Positions 35,367-47,669 of a DNA stretch of 64,000 bases are shown here, piece after piece (the stretch's first letter is position 1; each line of letters starts with the position of its first letter). This stretch comes from Neoechinorhynchus agilis (Eukaryota; Acanthocephala), in assembly GCA_051530055.1 (NCBI GenBank), contig CM121341.1:4216001-4280000 (forward strand). The letters run 5' to 3'. Below the pieces are notes generated by a model that did no database searches, had not been told where the DNA came from, and saw only the letters and a list, made by a program, of their open reading frames with translations. Both the position numbers and the translations under genes were made by a program.

Positions 35367-36769
35367 AGAGCGATCATAGGAAATGTAGTCCGAAGGTAGA
35401 TTTTTCCTCGATCATCTACGATAGCGCTGATATTTTCACGAATCGATTGGGAACTAGGAAGCCTCTAGTTTACTCTTCGAAATCGATCCTGGATTTTCAA
35501 GAAAAAAAATCACGATTAATTTGGAAATAAGGTCGTCGCGGTGATCAAAAAAATAGGCAAATCTTTTTTTAAATATTTCAATGTTTAAATAAAAAGATTC
35601 CGTTTTACGACCGGAAAACAAACATTTTTTAACAAACCACATATCCAGCTAAATGGTCTTATCGTTCAAACTTTATTAAAAGTCGAGGGAGAAAATCCTT
35701 CGGAATGACAGTGTTGAAGTTGTGGTAATCATATTCAAGTTATCTAATTTCAAACAATGACTGATGAGGCTACTTCTTTCGAAATATCCTAATAAAATTT
35801 GTCTTATCCATGCAATCTCCAAATTAACGCACAGAATTAAAACGATATTCAGGTAGAATTTCCGCAGCATGCGACCTTGGCATATCAAAGAGCTGTTAGT
35901 TGATGACTCAGATAACACGAGACTCGTCGTGAATGCGTAACTCAATGGTAAAGAGAAATGCAAAATCTTATAGCTGCCCGGACCTTTGTGGAATCCACGA
36001 TTAAAAATCAACGGGAAACACACCAAAGATAATAGTGATTAAAGTTTTAAAGTACCACCAACAGTTAGAAACCGTTGGCGGATACTGTCGACTGATATCT
36101 CAACCTCATGTTTTCTATTCGTGTCATTTGGCAAATAATCACAGCTGACCGAATGTAATTTGGATTCTTCCGTGTATTTACGTAATGCGTACAAAATCCA
36201 GTGCTTACGTCACCGAAAGGAGCAAAGCGATGGAATTGATTATGACTGATACGATCAATCGAAATATAAATTCGCCTTTAACGATTTCTCTCGGATGTTT
36301 ACAATCGACCAGAATAAAAACACAAATGATCTGGATACTTAATTTTTTTTAATTAGAATTCACCTCCATTCGTCTCAATGGTGAGAAGTTTTTTAAAGGT
36401 AGAGCGAGACGAATCGAGGCGTTTTTGTATTTCTTTACACTTCACCGTCCTTGTAAAAAACTGTGGCATTGATATTAGGGAAGGTGAAGTCCCAAAGAGA
36501 AGTCTTCTACGCAATTTTCAAATGTATAAAATCAGTAACGTTCATTATTAAAAAAATGTAAAAATAGATTATTTTGCCATTTTTTAACTTAAAGCCACGA
36601 TCGCAACCCAACGAACATGAATTGGCTATCTCGCAATACTTTGACGAGGGCTAAGTAGACACACAAAATACGATGATTAATGGCGACAAATATTTCATGA
36701 ATTTATCTGTACGTTTTAGAAGTGAGCTTTCGTAGAAGTGAAAATTTGATCTTCAAAAAAGGAGGCTAC
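35367..36769. other. Region upstream of Fic-B, no gene recognised
   Basis: It contains the motif GGGAGAAAATCCTTCGG (35687), shared with the 31.7-kb repeat, and a CTGATGA...GAAA site at 35761-35784. Minus-strand frames 35454-35642 and 35676-36026 show no domain. Confidence 0.4.
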
Positions 36770-39420
36770 TATGATCCTCCCATTTCTTATCCACCGCATC
36801 CGTCATCCACATTCCGGATTTGTCATCCTCTCGAATTCCTGATCTGTTCTCCACTCCGGTCGGATCCGTCATCCACACTCCGGATCTGTAATCCACTCCA
36901 AACTCCGAATCCGTCATCCACTCCAAATTTCGGATTTGTCATCCACTCAAATTCCGGATCCGTTCTCCACTTCGGCCGGATCCGTCATCCACATTCCGGA
37001 TCCATCATCCACTCAAAATTCTGGATTTGTCATCCACTCGAATTCCTGATCCGTTCTCCACTCCGGCCGGATCCGTCATCCATTCCAAATTCCTGATTCG
37101 TCATCCACTCCAAATTCCGGATTTGTCATCCACTCAAATTCCTGATCCGTTCTCCACTCCGGCCGGATCCGTTCTCCACTTCGGCCGGATCCATCATCCA
37201 CTCCAAATTCCGGATTTGTCATCCACTCAAATTCCTGATCCGTTCTCCACTCCGGCCGGATCCGTTCTCCACTTCGGCCGGATCCATCATCCACTCCAAA
37301 TTCCGGATTTGTCATCCACTCGAATTCCTGATCCGTTCTCCACTTCGGCCGGATGCGTCATCCACATTCCTGATCCGTCATCCACTCCAAATTCCTGATC
37401 CATCATCCACTCCAAATTCCTGATCCGTTCTCCACTCCGGCCGGATCCGTTCTCCACTTCGGCCGGATCTCATCCACGTCATCCATCCAATTGTCCTCAT
37501 CCCTCTTTGGGGTGTTCGTCTTCCATTCCAAATTCCGGATTTGTCATCCACTCGAATTCCTGATCCGTTCTCCACTTCGGCCGGATGCGTCATCCACATT
37601 CCTGATCCGTCATCCACTCCAAATTCCTGATCCATCATCCACTCCAAATTCCTGATCCGTTCTCCACTCCGGCCGGATCCGTCATCCACATTCCGATCGT
37701 CATCCACTCCAAATTCCGGATTTGTCATCCACTCAAATTCCTGATCCGTTCTCCACTGGGATCGTTCTCCACTTCGGCCGGATCCTCATCCACTCCAAAT
37801 TCCGGATTTGTCATCCACTCAAATTCCTGATCCGTTCTCCACTCCGGCCGGATCCGTTCTCCACTTCCGGATCCATCATCCACTCCAAATTCCGGATTTG
37901 TCATCCACTCGAATTCCTGATCCGTTCTCCACTCGGCCGGATCCGTCATCCACATTCCTGATCCGTCATCCACTCCAAATTCCGATTCATCCACTCAAAT
38001 TCCTGATCCGTTCTCCACTCGGCCGATCCGTTCTCCACTTCGGCCGGATCCATCATCCACTCCAAATTCCGGATTTGTCATCCACTCGAATTCCTGATCC
38101 GTTCTCCACTTCGGCCGGATGCGTCATCCACATTCCTGATCCGTCATCCACTCCAAATTCCTGATCCATCATCCACTCCAAATTCCTGATCCGTTCTCCA
38201 CTCCGGCCGGATCCGTTCTCCACTTCGGCCGGATTCATCATCCATTCCAAATTCCGGATTTGTCATCCACTCGAATTCCTGATCCGTTCTCCACTTCGGC
38301 CGGATGCGTCATCCACATTCCTGATCCGTCATCCACTCCAAATTCCTGATCCATCATCCACTCCAAATTCCTGATCCGTTCTCCACTCCGGCCGGATCCG
38401 TTCTCCACTTCGGCCGGATTCATCATCCATTCCAAATTCCGGATTTGTCATCCACTCGAATTCCTGATTCGTTCTCCACTCCGGCCGGATCCGTCATCCA
38501 CATTCCTGATCCGTCATCCACTCCTAATTCCTGATTCGTCATCCACTCGAATTCCGAATCCGTTCTCCACTTCGGCCGGACCCGTCATCCATATTCCGGA
38601 TCCGTCCTCCACTCCAAATTCCGGATTTGTCATCCACTTGAATTCCTGATCCGTTCTCCACTTCGGCCGGATCCATCATCCACTCCAAATTCCGGATTTG
38701 TCATCCACGCGAATTCCGGATCCGTTCTCCACTCGGCCGGATCCGTTTCCACTCCGCCGGATCCGTTCTCCACTTCGGCCGGATCGTCATCCACATTCCT
38801 GATCCGTCATCCACTCAAATTCCTGATCCGTCATCCACTCCGGCCGGATCCGTTCTCCACTTCGGCCGGATCCGTCATCCACATTCCGGATCCGTCATCC
38901 ACTCAGAATTCCTGATCCGTTCTCCACTTCGGCCGGATCCGTCATCCACATTCCTGATCCGTCATCCACTCCAAATTCCTGATCCGTCATCCACTCCGGC
39001 CGGATCCGTTCTCCACTTCGGCCGGATCCGTCATCCACCCGGATCTCATCCATCCACATTCCGGATCCGTCATCCACTCGAATTCCTGATCCGTTCTCCA
39101 CTTCGGCCGGATCCGTCATCCACATTCCTGATCCGTCATCCACTCCAAATTCCTGATCCGTCATCCACTCCGGCCGGATCCGTTCTCCACTTCGGCCGGA
39201 TCCGTCATCCACTCCACATTCCGGATCCGTCATCCACTCAGAATTCCTGATCCGTTCTCCACTTCGGCCGGATCCGTCATCCACATTCCTGATCCGTCAT
39301 CCACTCCAAATTCCTGATCCGTCATCCACTCCGGCCGGATCCGTTCTCCACTTCGGCCGGATCCGTCATCCACTCCACATTCCGGATCTGTCATCCAATC
39401 CAAAGTAGACAATCAAATTC
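36770..39420. repeat. GC-rich minisatellite, 2.6 kb
   Basis: Short interchangeable units such as CATCCACTCCAAATTCC, TGATCCGTTCTCCACT and TCGGCCGGATCC alternate in variable order over 2.6 kb, much richer in GC than the surroundings. A 185-bp higher-order unit is repeated at about 38053-38435. Frames on both strands stay open because units lack stops; their peptides (for example GVDDGSGMWMTDPAEVENGS on minus) are low-complexity. Scattered one- or two-base deletions, mainly at 37740-38050, break the periodicity. Confidence 0.95.
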
Positions 39421-39756
39421 ATTTATCCTGTCAGTACTCGAGCGTTCAGTCTGTTCACGAGAACCCAGAGGTACATAATTCCTCTTCTTTAACAAAATAA
39501 AACGTGTTACTGTTATATTTCTAAAACAGCAAATATTTATTTGGCTATTCGACCTTTACTGCGTTTCAATGTAAAATTTGACGATGTCGAGAATGTGAGT
39601 TTCTATGAAATATTTCATAAAAGGCGCATATTTGGTAAATGATCTCTCAATCTAAAAGGAGACAAACCTGCCTATCGGCATTTTAAAGTTACACGATTGA
39701 ACAAATTAATTGTAGGTTCATTTAAACGATTGAAAGTTCCAAAGACATGCCTATAA

Positions 39757-40560
39757 TTATTGATCAAACAAACATTGCGACAAATCTCTCATAGACTCGA
39801 CTTTGTCTCTGATCCAGAAATGATCATTACTATTTGTTAAAAGGATGGACTTTAGTCCGACTTGTCTTGGAGCGATATAATCCGCCATAAGTTCATCTCC
39901 AATATGAATTCCAGTTCCATAAGTAAGAAGATGCTCTCGTCCATCAAGTACACGTTCGAATATTTCCGGATTCGGTTTCTCAATTTTCATATTAATTGGC
40001 GTATAAATGAATTTGAAGTATTGATAGAGGCCAAGCTCGTCCAGGAGTGACGGGAGTCGATCGTCACAATTGCTGACGATTCCCAGCTCAACACCGTGTT
40101 CAGCTAATCGACGTACCACGTCGACTGCTCCATCAAGAAGGTGCCAATGTTCAGCTTTTCTCAATTCAGTATGAAGATACGATGCAATCTCCTTTCGTTG
40201 TTCAAGTTCCGCTACGTTCGTTTCCAAAGCTTTCTCAACAAAGTGATGCCACCATCTTTGTATAGCTGAACGAAGTACGGCAAAATCATCTTCGTTCAAC
40301 TTCTCATCTCATACGGTATAACCTTGGTTTACTCCATAGCAAGGAGCATTGGCTTTCATTTCACGCCATGCTCGAATGTAAGTAGGTGCAAGCAGATTCG
40401 GATCGATCTCCAAATTGAACTTTTTCTTTATTAGGTTACAGTATACACATACCGTAGTGGGTCCTTTGAGCCTTATTAAAGTGTGAAGAGCGTCAAAAGT
40501 AAAGAGAGAAGGTGGATTTTGACGACTTAATGGCAAGATAAATCGTCGAAAATGCTGCAT
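39757..40560 (-). CDS. HDHD3-like: HDHD3-like HAD-superfamily hydrolase
   Basis: ATG at 40560 (MQHFRRFILPL, a possible mitochondrial presequence), stop at 39757. HAD landmarks: motif I FTFDALHTL, with the nucleophile Asp kept but no acidic residue at Asp+2 (human HDHD3 also lacks it there: DVKDT); motif II IVSNCDDRL; motif III Lys in EKPNPEIF; motif IV IHIGDELMADYIAPRQVGL. The cap region has the family-typical QRWWHHFV. An in-frame TGA at 40311-40309 is removed, in frame, if 40332-40300 (GTAAACC...AGAAG, 33 nt) is a very short intron; this gives 256 residues against 251 in human. Substrate is unknown. It overlaps a LINE fragment on the other strand at its 5' side. Confidence 0.82.
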
Positions 40561-40589
40561 TCTGAAATGTTGCGAAGAGAATGTGAAAA

Positions 40590-40826
40590 TTGAGACTCTT
40601 AAACGATGCCTCAATTAGGAAACGGTCATTAGCGGACGATCCGTCGCGTAGTCGTATGAAAAGCACACGACTTCGACCACGAAGCTTTTGTGCCGAACTC
40701 GGACGACGACTTGCAGCACAAACAGGAGAGCGACGCGAGAGGATTTTCCTGATCCAAAGAATAAGCCTCGCAATCCAACAAGGAAATGCGGTCAGCGTCC
40801 GGGGGACGATCTCAGCTGTAAAGTAA
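40590..40826 (+). mobile_element. LINE ORF2 C-terminal fragment
   Basis: The plus frame reads FCAELGRRLAAQTGERRERI, then FLIQRISLAIQQGNAVSV, the same terminal domain as at 2.1-2.4 kb and 50.6-51.0 kb but from a different, more diverged copy. It sits just upstream of the HDHD3-like start codon in opposite orientation, so it may lie in that gene's promoter or 5' leader. Confidence 0.6.
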
Positions 40827-40839
40827 CTAATTAACTTTC

Positions 40840-43610
40840 TTATAAAATAAAAATTAAACGAGAAAAAAATTGACCAATAGAGCATTAAACATAATCGTCC
40901 ACTGTGAGATTGTTCAGAGTTGTCGTTACGAAAAACACCCTTTCAAATATTAAAATCCTTGTTAAAATTTGAGTGCAACGACTTGTTAACGTATGAACAT
41001 CAAAGTGATTTTTACAATATGTGGAAGTGGGGAAAATTAATTCCTAGATATATAATTATCCCCACTTTCACATACTCATGGATTTTATCTTTTACCGACT
41101 TTTACAAAATCGAATATTTTATGATAAAAAGCTTCAAGTTTCAAAAAAGATACGTACTTCCAAATCTTAATACCTCCGAACACTAATACCAATTTTGAAA
41201 TATTTGAGTAATCGGCCGTGGATGAAATCTCCGAATTCAGTTTTGGTCAAGGGCTAGAATTCACCCCCCCTACAGTGGGCTCATAACAAAATGAGACGAA
41301 ATATCGCTGATGAGTCCAGTCTTTTCGGGCTGGGTTATCTATTGATCCAGATGGATGATTTTCAAATTATATATATTTTTGAGATTATTCAAACCTTTTA
41401 AGCGGGATCCTCAGGACTTATCAGTGAGTTTCTTGCTTTTGGTTGTACATCCTCGGCGGTAAAGGATTTGAACCCGACGAAATATTGCTGAAGGATACTC
41501 ACTGATGAGTCTTGTCTCCTCGAGAGGTGGTATCTGAAGATCCGGGAAGCGGGAATCCTTCAACGATGTTTCGTCCCCTTTGGTTGTGTTAAGAAACGAC
41601 CGATTTGATCACATAGCCAGATTGATTAGTCTCAAATTTAAAGAATAAAACAGTCTGAGCCAATTTGCTTTTGATTGAAATAGTATTTATTTCGGCGCAT
41701 TACTATGAAGAAATCTACTGGATTGGAATTTTTAATCCCGAATTTTTTATATGCTTGCTAACAAACTCTTGATTTAAAAAGATCTACGATGACTTAATGC
41801 TATAAATTAATTGATTTCAGTCTTTGACTTTTCCCATTGCAGTAGAAAAGAGTTTAAATATACAGCTCTAACCTAATTGGACATGAGATTTTTTGACTGT
41901 GCGATTTCATGAACGCAATCTAATTATGCATTCATTTGTCTGCTCCTGAAAAGACAAAAGAGAACACGTCGAAAGCTTATGTTCGTCTTATGACTTGAAC
42001 TCTAGCTTGTCATATTCTCTTACGTCCTTCTCCTGGCAGCAAAGTTATGATCCTAGAATTATATTAATCAACAAGATAAAATTATTAGATGAAAATGTAG
42101 TAGTCATAAAGTAACGGATCGTGAAATATTGAATCGATATACGAAATTTCACTAGGAGAAACAACTTTCTCTTTTATCTTCTTTCGAAATGTCTCAATAT
42201 TTTCTATCCGGATTAGCATTTGAGAAATCTTTATTTTTCGTACAATTTTTGTACTGGTGGAACGAGAAGTATTCTTTAGAACCGAATTGTCTGTAAGATT
42301 TGATGAATTAGTTCTTTAAATTTGAGGCCGGCTAGGTGGCCTTTTGTTTCTTAACGAACAAAGGATTTTCCATTTTTATGTTTTCTAAGAACAGTTAAGT
42401 CACTTTAACAAATTGAATTTTCACTTAGTAGTGACAGCAAAAAAGTTAGCTCGTTTAAGATGATTTTCTTTTAACCAGTCTAAAGTTTTTAAGATACGAG
42501 ATAAACCGTTGTCCTTAAACTCGGAAATCCCGCTTCAATGCATCTTGCCACCCTTTTCATAATCTAAGACACCAACATGTGGAAAAAGTGTCCAAAAATG
42601 AGACCTTCTCGCTTCCTTTGTTTCATACTAACCCAGTGCTCAAACGTTTTGATTTTCTGTCTCCATAATGAGTCTTAGAAAAGATCTATAGCACGAATGG
42701 AGAACGTGCCACCTAATGGCACATTAGAAAGGTAGATTAAATAATGCAAAGTATTTTGTAAGGTCCAGAAAAGAGAAAGCGCCGAGCTTATTTTGTTCAT
42801 AAACCACTAAGATATCCAACTCCATCATCCCGAATGATTTTCTCTCGATGACTGAGAGATGTGTTTCCTTTTGTCATCACACGCAGTTCTTATTTGCAAA
42901 TATATCGCTGCTGTTTCCTTCGCGAAATTTCGCCAATCTTGAGCTAATAATAGTTTTTAGCAGGACTCTTATTTTTAACTTTTTTTAAACCTAAATCCAA
43001 ACATGCAGTGCTCTTTTAGAGCATCGTTAAAATAGATTTCTTCGTGAAACATTTGAGAAAATATGAAAAACGATATGAAACCATTTTTTAATCTTTGCAT
43101 ACACCTCTTTTAGGTCACGAAAACGATAAATCTAAAATATCTTGAAGGTTACTGAATTTTCATTATACGTAAAACTTACCTTTCATCCTTTTTTCATTTT
43201 CAGCTTTAACCTATAGAATCTAAGTTCACAATTCTTTGCCATTCTATCACTGAACATTTTTTAGTGCTGTGAAAATCCCTTTCTACGGCTAATAATTTTC
43301 CTTGGGTATACAGTCGACCGATCTTGGTATCGTAATTTTCATGAAGTGATTAAATCACTTTCTTGGTCCACATCAGCGGTTTGTTTTCTTAAGGAAAATT
43401 ATAAGTCGACGAAATTGATGTTCACTACAACATTTAGAGAATAAATGTAGCCGGTTAGCCAGATTTAAGATAAAATAACTCAGGGATGACTAAAGAAATC
43501 TAGAAACAAAGTGTTTGAATTTGCGTCCACACATTGGAATAATCGCTTATTCGCCATCAAATAACTACAATAAATATGCATTCTATTGAGACCAAGGCAT
43601 TTCTTTGATT
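40840..43610. other. Gene-poor stretch with hairpins and a relative of the 13-kb repeat
   Basis: TATGTGGAAGTGGGGAAAAT (from 41019) and its inverse at about 41060-41083 form a hairpin. At 41285-41590 are two short units with GACGAAATAT and CTGATGAGTC. The second, with CTCACTGATGAGTC, TCTCCTCGAGAGG and GATGTTTCGTCCCC, is a diverged copy of the 375-bp unit at 13.3-15.3 kb. From 41600 to 43610 I see nothing that I can name. Confidence 0.5.
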
Positions 43611-43648
43611 CTCAAACACGGACAGCGTTGCCCTTCTCTGATTCCTTT

Positions 43649-44101
43649 TCAGATAACCGAAGAAAAGCTTCCTGACGAAGACGCAAGGCGTCGAAAATTT
43701 GAAGCAAGAAATAAATAAAACATCCATTTTCCGTTCGATAATAAATCTGGAACATATATTTCGGTTTCTATATGTGGTTTTTGACAGTAACCAGTAGGAA
43801 AACCTTTGAGAAACGATTTAATAGTTATACCGGAACGAACCTTTCGCCCGAACTTTTCATTTCGTGTTGCTAAAATCGTTTTGGAAAGGTGGTCACGGAG
43901 TTGAAGAGTTAATTTGTTACACATCAAACAGCATGAGCCATCCACGCAAATCGATGACTTCAGAGGCAGAGTCAGTTCTCGATTCTGAGCCTTTTCGGCG
44001 TCTTTTTTGTGAGCTGATCTATGAAAAAATACAATGAGAAAAATTCGATGAAAAAGGTATTTTTTTGCTTTCTCTTCTTTACGTTTCTTAACGCAATTCA
44101 T
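43649..44101 (-). CDS. Unrecognised basic protein fragment with CxxC, possible pseudogene
   Basis: A minus-strand frame with an AG acceptor near 44022, then SAHKKDAEKAQNRELTLPL, CVDGSCCLMCNKL (a possible zinc-binding CxxC) and a basic segment ending PDLLSNGKWMFYLF. The end of this frame is copied in the 413-bp tandem units at 28.5-29.4 kb. Compared with those, this copy has a 7-bp insertion (within GACGCCTTGCGTC) that shifts the frame before RLRQEAFLRLSEKESE. The function is unknown. It is either a live gene with a shifted tail or a decayed paralogue. Confidence 0.35.
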   Translation of the reverse strand: MNCVKKRKEEKAKKYLFHRIFLIVFFHRSAHKKDAEKAQNRELTLPLKSSICVDGSCCLMCNKLTLQLRDHLSKTILATRNEKFGRKVRSGITIKSFLKGFPTGYCQKPHIETEIYVPDLLSNGKWMFYLFLASNFRRLASSSGSFSSVI

Positions 44102-44392
44102 GTCCTCTTGCTAGACTTAATGAATTCTCTTTTACTCATAGAGTATAAAGTCTCGTTTTCTCGTCACTTTTTGAGAATACGAGCGAACAAAAAATTACTA
44201 CTTATTTAATAAACTAATTAATTAAAGAGATTAATGTTAAGGGGACGAAAAATTGAAAAGATTTGCGTTAAACCATTCTTTGGACCCATCGTGTGATTAT
44301 TCTGGCATAACACAGTCTCATTTTTAAATTCTAATCATAATCACGTTCACTTTATTTTAGCTCAAAAGTGTTCAAATAAATTCCGGTCGTCT

Positions 44393-45058
44393 TTAAATGT
44401 ATCGAGGACTTATGCGATAATATTGAAGAAGCATCTTTGAGATGTTTGCGGCTACTCGATTTGTTTTATCTTCATTCAATTCTGATTTAAGACAGTTCCT
44501 GATTCGATAACTAAGATGGTCTTGGTCCATGGGATCGAGGAGGTTCGAAGAAGCTCGATCTGATGAGGATGTGTCGTAAATCTTACGGTCTAAAAGACTT
44601 TTGATCAAACAATCTTCATTGATTGAAGAACTTGATTCGTGGATTGCAGGTTTGAACCATTTATATTTCCTAGCCGAGGGAATACTGTCAAGACTTGTTT
44701 GGCCTCTTGACAACATCCCATTACCCTGATCACTATATTCGACTTCACTGTCGGGCATTTGGCTGGTGGATAAAGGCCACATAGCCATATTCGCTTTCCA
44801 ATTCGATTCTAAACTAGTATCAATAATATTAACGCTGAAATCAGCTTCCGCTTGGTTTTGTTTTTCCTCATTTAATGCCTCTGAGAACTTAACTTGTTCT
44901 TCGACCCATTTTGAAATCCGATCTTCTTTAACTTCATTGGTACACTCAGTCGGCTTGATGTGTCCGCCATTTAGTCCAGCACTACAGTTTCTTGAATCAG
45001 CTCGGCGCATAGAAGATGACCGTATTCTGCCCAGCAGCTTGCGAATAAAGTTGGGCAT
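44393..45058 (-). CDS. Unrecognised 221-residue hydrophilic protein
   Basis: A complete frame from ATG 45058 (an in-frame GTG lies 9 bp upstream) to the stop at 44393. The N-terminus is basic (MPNFIRKLLGRIRSSSMRR). The rest is Ser/Asp/Glu-rich with likely disordered stretches (SSSINEDCL, TSSSDRASSNLLDP). There is no membrane segment and no domain I recognise. It is uninterrupted in AT-rich DNA, which supports a real gene. It is divergently oriented to the SLC35A-like gene, with about 780 bp between the two starts. Confidence 0.55.
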   Translation of the reverse strand: MPNFIRKLLGRIRSSSMRRADSRNCSAGLNGGHIKPTECTNEVKEDRISKWVEEQVKFSEALNEEKQNQAEADFSVNIIDTSLESNWKANMAMWPLSTSQMPDSEVEYSDQGNGMLSRGQTSLDSIPSARKYKWFKPAIHESSSSINEDCLIKSLLDRKIYDTSSSDRASSNLLDPMDQDHLSYRIRNCLKSELNEDKTNRVAANISKMLLQYYRISPRYI

Positions 45059-45839
45059 TGTACTCACGGAATATGATTTGAAATTTTAGATGGTTTAGTA
45101 CTAAGCGGTTGCCATGGAAGCGTAAGCCCGAGAAATACTCTTAGATTCAAATTAATATTGCTAATAGCAACCAAACTAAACCGTTCATGCAACCAAAATA
45201 CAATCAAATTGTTACTCTTCGGTAAGAGAGCAACGAATTATCTTTTATTTTTAGTAGTGAATTAATTTCTATATACGGTCGACTGAGACAAAACAAGCCA
45301 ATTACATTTATTTCAAAAGCAAAAATTAAACATTTAAAAATCAAAGAATTATTCAAAGGAGAATTATCACTTACTGTTGTAATCTTTCACCATTTTTGTG
45401 GTATAAATCATGGCAGAGGAAAAAACCGCTTAAAATAACAAAATCTCGTCTTATTCTGTACATGAGTGTTTTAGAGGTTGACAATGGAGCGAAAAACTGA
45501 TGCCGTTCAGATTTTTGTTTGTTTTCAAAGCACAAAAATGATTATAGATGCAAAGTTCCGCTGAAATTCGGGCGCCTCTAGTCGTTTTCACCGCTGTACG
45601 AATGAAGACATCGTAACTGAACCTTTAGAAACGGATAATCTAAACATACTATGTTTTACAAGGAATAACACAAATTATTGATCACAAATTATTGATCACA
45701 AATTATTGATTGTATTTGCTTGGATTCAACCACTAAAACGTTCACTTATCCTTGTCTTATCTAAGCATCTCTAAGTTCCGAGCTGACTTACAACCATTCT
45801 TAATTCTACGGTACTGTACCCGAGTTCGAGCGAATTATA

Positions 45840-46926
45840 ATGAGGAGATGGTCCTTCTATGCAACACCAATCATTCTAGCGTTTCAAAATTCAATTACAA
45901 CGATCCTTCTCAGACATATGAACTTGAACAAAAATGAATATCCGTACTTAAACATATCTTTCATCATGTTTACAGAGCTACTCAAACTCTATTTCTGCTT
46001 TGTGATGTTCGCATTTAGGCGAGAATCATTAAAAGATTTGGTTAAAAACATGAACCGACTAAACCCATTATCCATTGAAGGTCTTAAATCCTTTATTCCA
46101 GCGATCGGATACAATCTACAAAACTATCTGCTTCTTAAAGCGATCGCTAATCTTGATACAGCTACGTTTCAAGTTCTATACCAACTAAAGATATTGAATG
46201 CTGCGATATGGCTTCGATTGATGTTAAAAAAACATTTTTCGGTTCTGCAATGGATTACACAGATCAGATTCCGTGAAGTGGATTTTCATTTATACACGGA
46301 ATCGGTTCCATATGCTTGGAGAACTGTTCGGCGGGGTGACATTGGTCCAATTAAACAATGTGGGTCGAACCAAAACAAACGCAGATATTGATCCCATAGC
46401 TGGTTTTCTTTACGTCGTATGCGCTTCCACTTTATCCGGATTTTCAGGCGTTTATACAGAAAAACTGTTGAAAGACTCGACAAATCCCGGAACTTGGGCC
46501 CGGAATGTGCATCTTTCATTTTATGGATCCTTATTGGCTGGAATAATAGCTGCTATAACGAAAGGAGAAGTGATCAAAAATCATGGGATCTTTAATGGAT
46601 TTGGTCTCCTCACATGGTTTTGCGTATTGAGCCAATCCGTTGGTGGTATTCTTGTCGCTTTAGTTCTTAAATCCCATGACAATATAATAAAAGGATTTAC
46701 CAATGCTGCATCCCTACTGCTATCAACATTATTGGGTGTCACTTTTTTGGATTCTCAATGTAGCTTGCAGTTCTTTATTGGTCTTGTGCTTGTCCTCATT
46801 AGTATTGTAGTCTATCTTAATTCAGATCATGTGATGAATTGGTTCAAACAGATTCTCCGTTTTATGAATTACGGACCTTCTGAGGAGACGTTAATATTAG
46901 GGCTGGAGGAGCAAACGGCGAATTAA
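45840..46926 (+). CDS. SLC35A-like: SLC35A-type nucleotide-sugar transporter
   Basis: Golgi/ER antiporter family that exchanges cytosolic UDP- or CMP-sugars for the nucleotide monophosphate. Exons 45840-46272 and 46322-46926 are joined by a 49-nt GT-AG intron (GTGAAG...CTTGGAG), giving 345 residues. Family blocks: YNLQNYLLLKAIANLDTATF then QVLYQLKILNAAI, LQW before the intron and GGVTLVQ after it, GFSGVYTEKLLK with a following WARNVHLSFYGS, and GGILVALVLKSHDNIIKGFT. About ten hydrophobic helices can be traced. The exact substrate (UDP-galactose, UDP-GlcNAc or CMP-sialic acid) is not decided by sequence. A polyadenylation signal AATAAA lies at 46942-46947, 15 bp after the stop. Confidence 0.9.
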
Positions 46927-46947
46927 TGCTTAGATATCTACAATAAA

Positions 46948-47659
46948 ATCAAGAGTTTATTTTGGATTTTTTGGGATGCGCTACTTGTAAACCCCTTCCT
47001 CAAAAAAAAGTAATCGTTTGCTAACGGCCTTCAAACTCGACCTAATTGAACAAATCTGACTAATGATTAAAATCGTGTAATGCGTTTCTAAATCCAGAAA
47101 AATTAATCCAATGGAAGCGCAAGTTACTCGTTGATCCACGAATTATATCAACAATATTTAACGGTGCCGAGCAGAGAATCCCACAAGCAAAAGATGATTC
47201 CTTCCAAAATAAGTACTTGATCTGGTTGAACCCCATTTCTTGTTCTATTTGTAGAAAATCTTATTTACCCAATTCTTGATCCTAATTTCTTTAAGCATTT
47301 GACTGAACAGATCTTTTCTCGTCTATTGTCGCCGCATGTAGAATATCTTTGTGATTTTTTTAACCGAACATGTTCTTAAGAATTCCCTGTTGACTTTAAT
47401 CAAGACGTCCTCCTTCCTTGATGGACGCTAGGTGGCCGACAGTACTATTTGCGAAAAAATAATTTATTTAAACGAGGCCACATACACACTTTAAAAATTA
47501 ATTTAACAACAATCACAATTTCCGTAAAAGGTGATTGATGCAGAAAAGCAAGATTGAGTCATGGATTGATCTCAAATACCCTAGTCCTTTCCTGCTGCCT
47601 TTAGAAAGATTTAAAAGCTAGAGATCAAGCGCTTGATTTTTCTCCTTGCTTCTTCTTTA
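46948..47659. other. Spacer without recognised gene
   Basis: AT-rich 3' flank of the transporter gene. No feature seen. Confidence 0.4.
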
Positions 47660-47669
47660 GCCCAAATTG

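Noticed and set aside
36722-39412. Long open frames on both strands over the minisatellite
   Set aside because: They follow from stop-free short repeat units and give low-complexity peptides in every frame, with no start context or splice logic.
40309-40311. Selenocysteine at the HDHD3 TGA
   Set aside because: No selenoprotein in this family is known to me, the position is not catalytic, and I see no SECIS-like structure downstream. A short intron is simpler.
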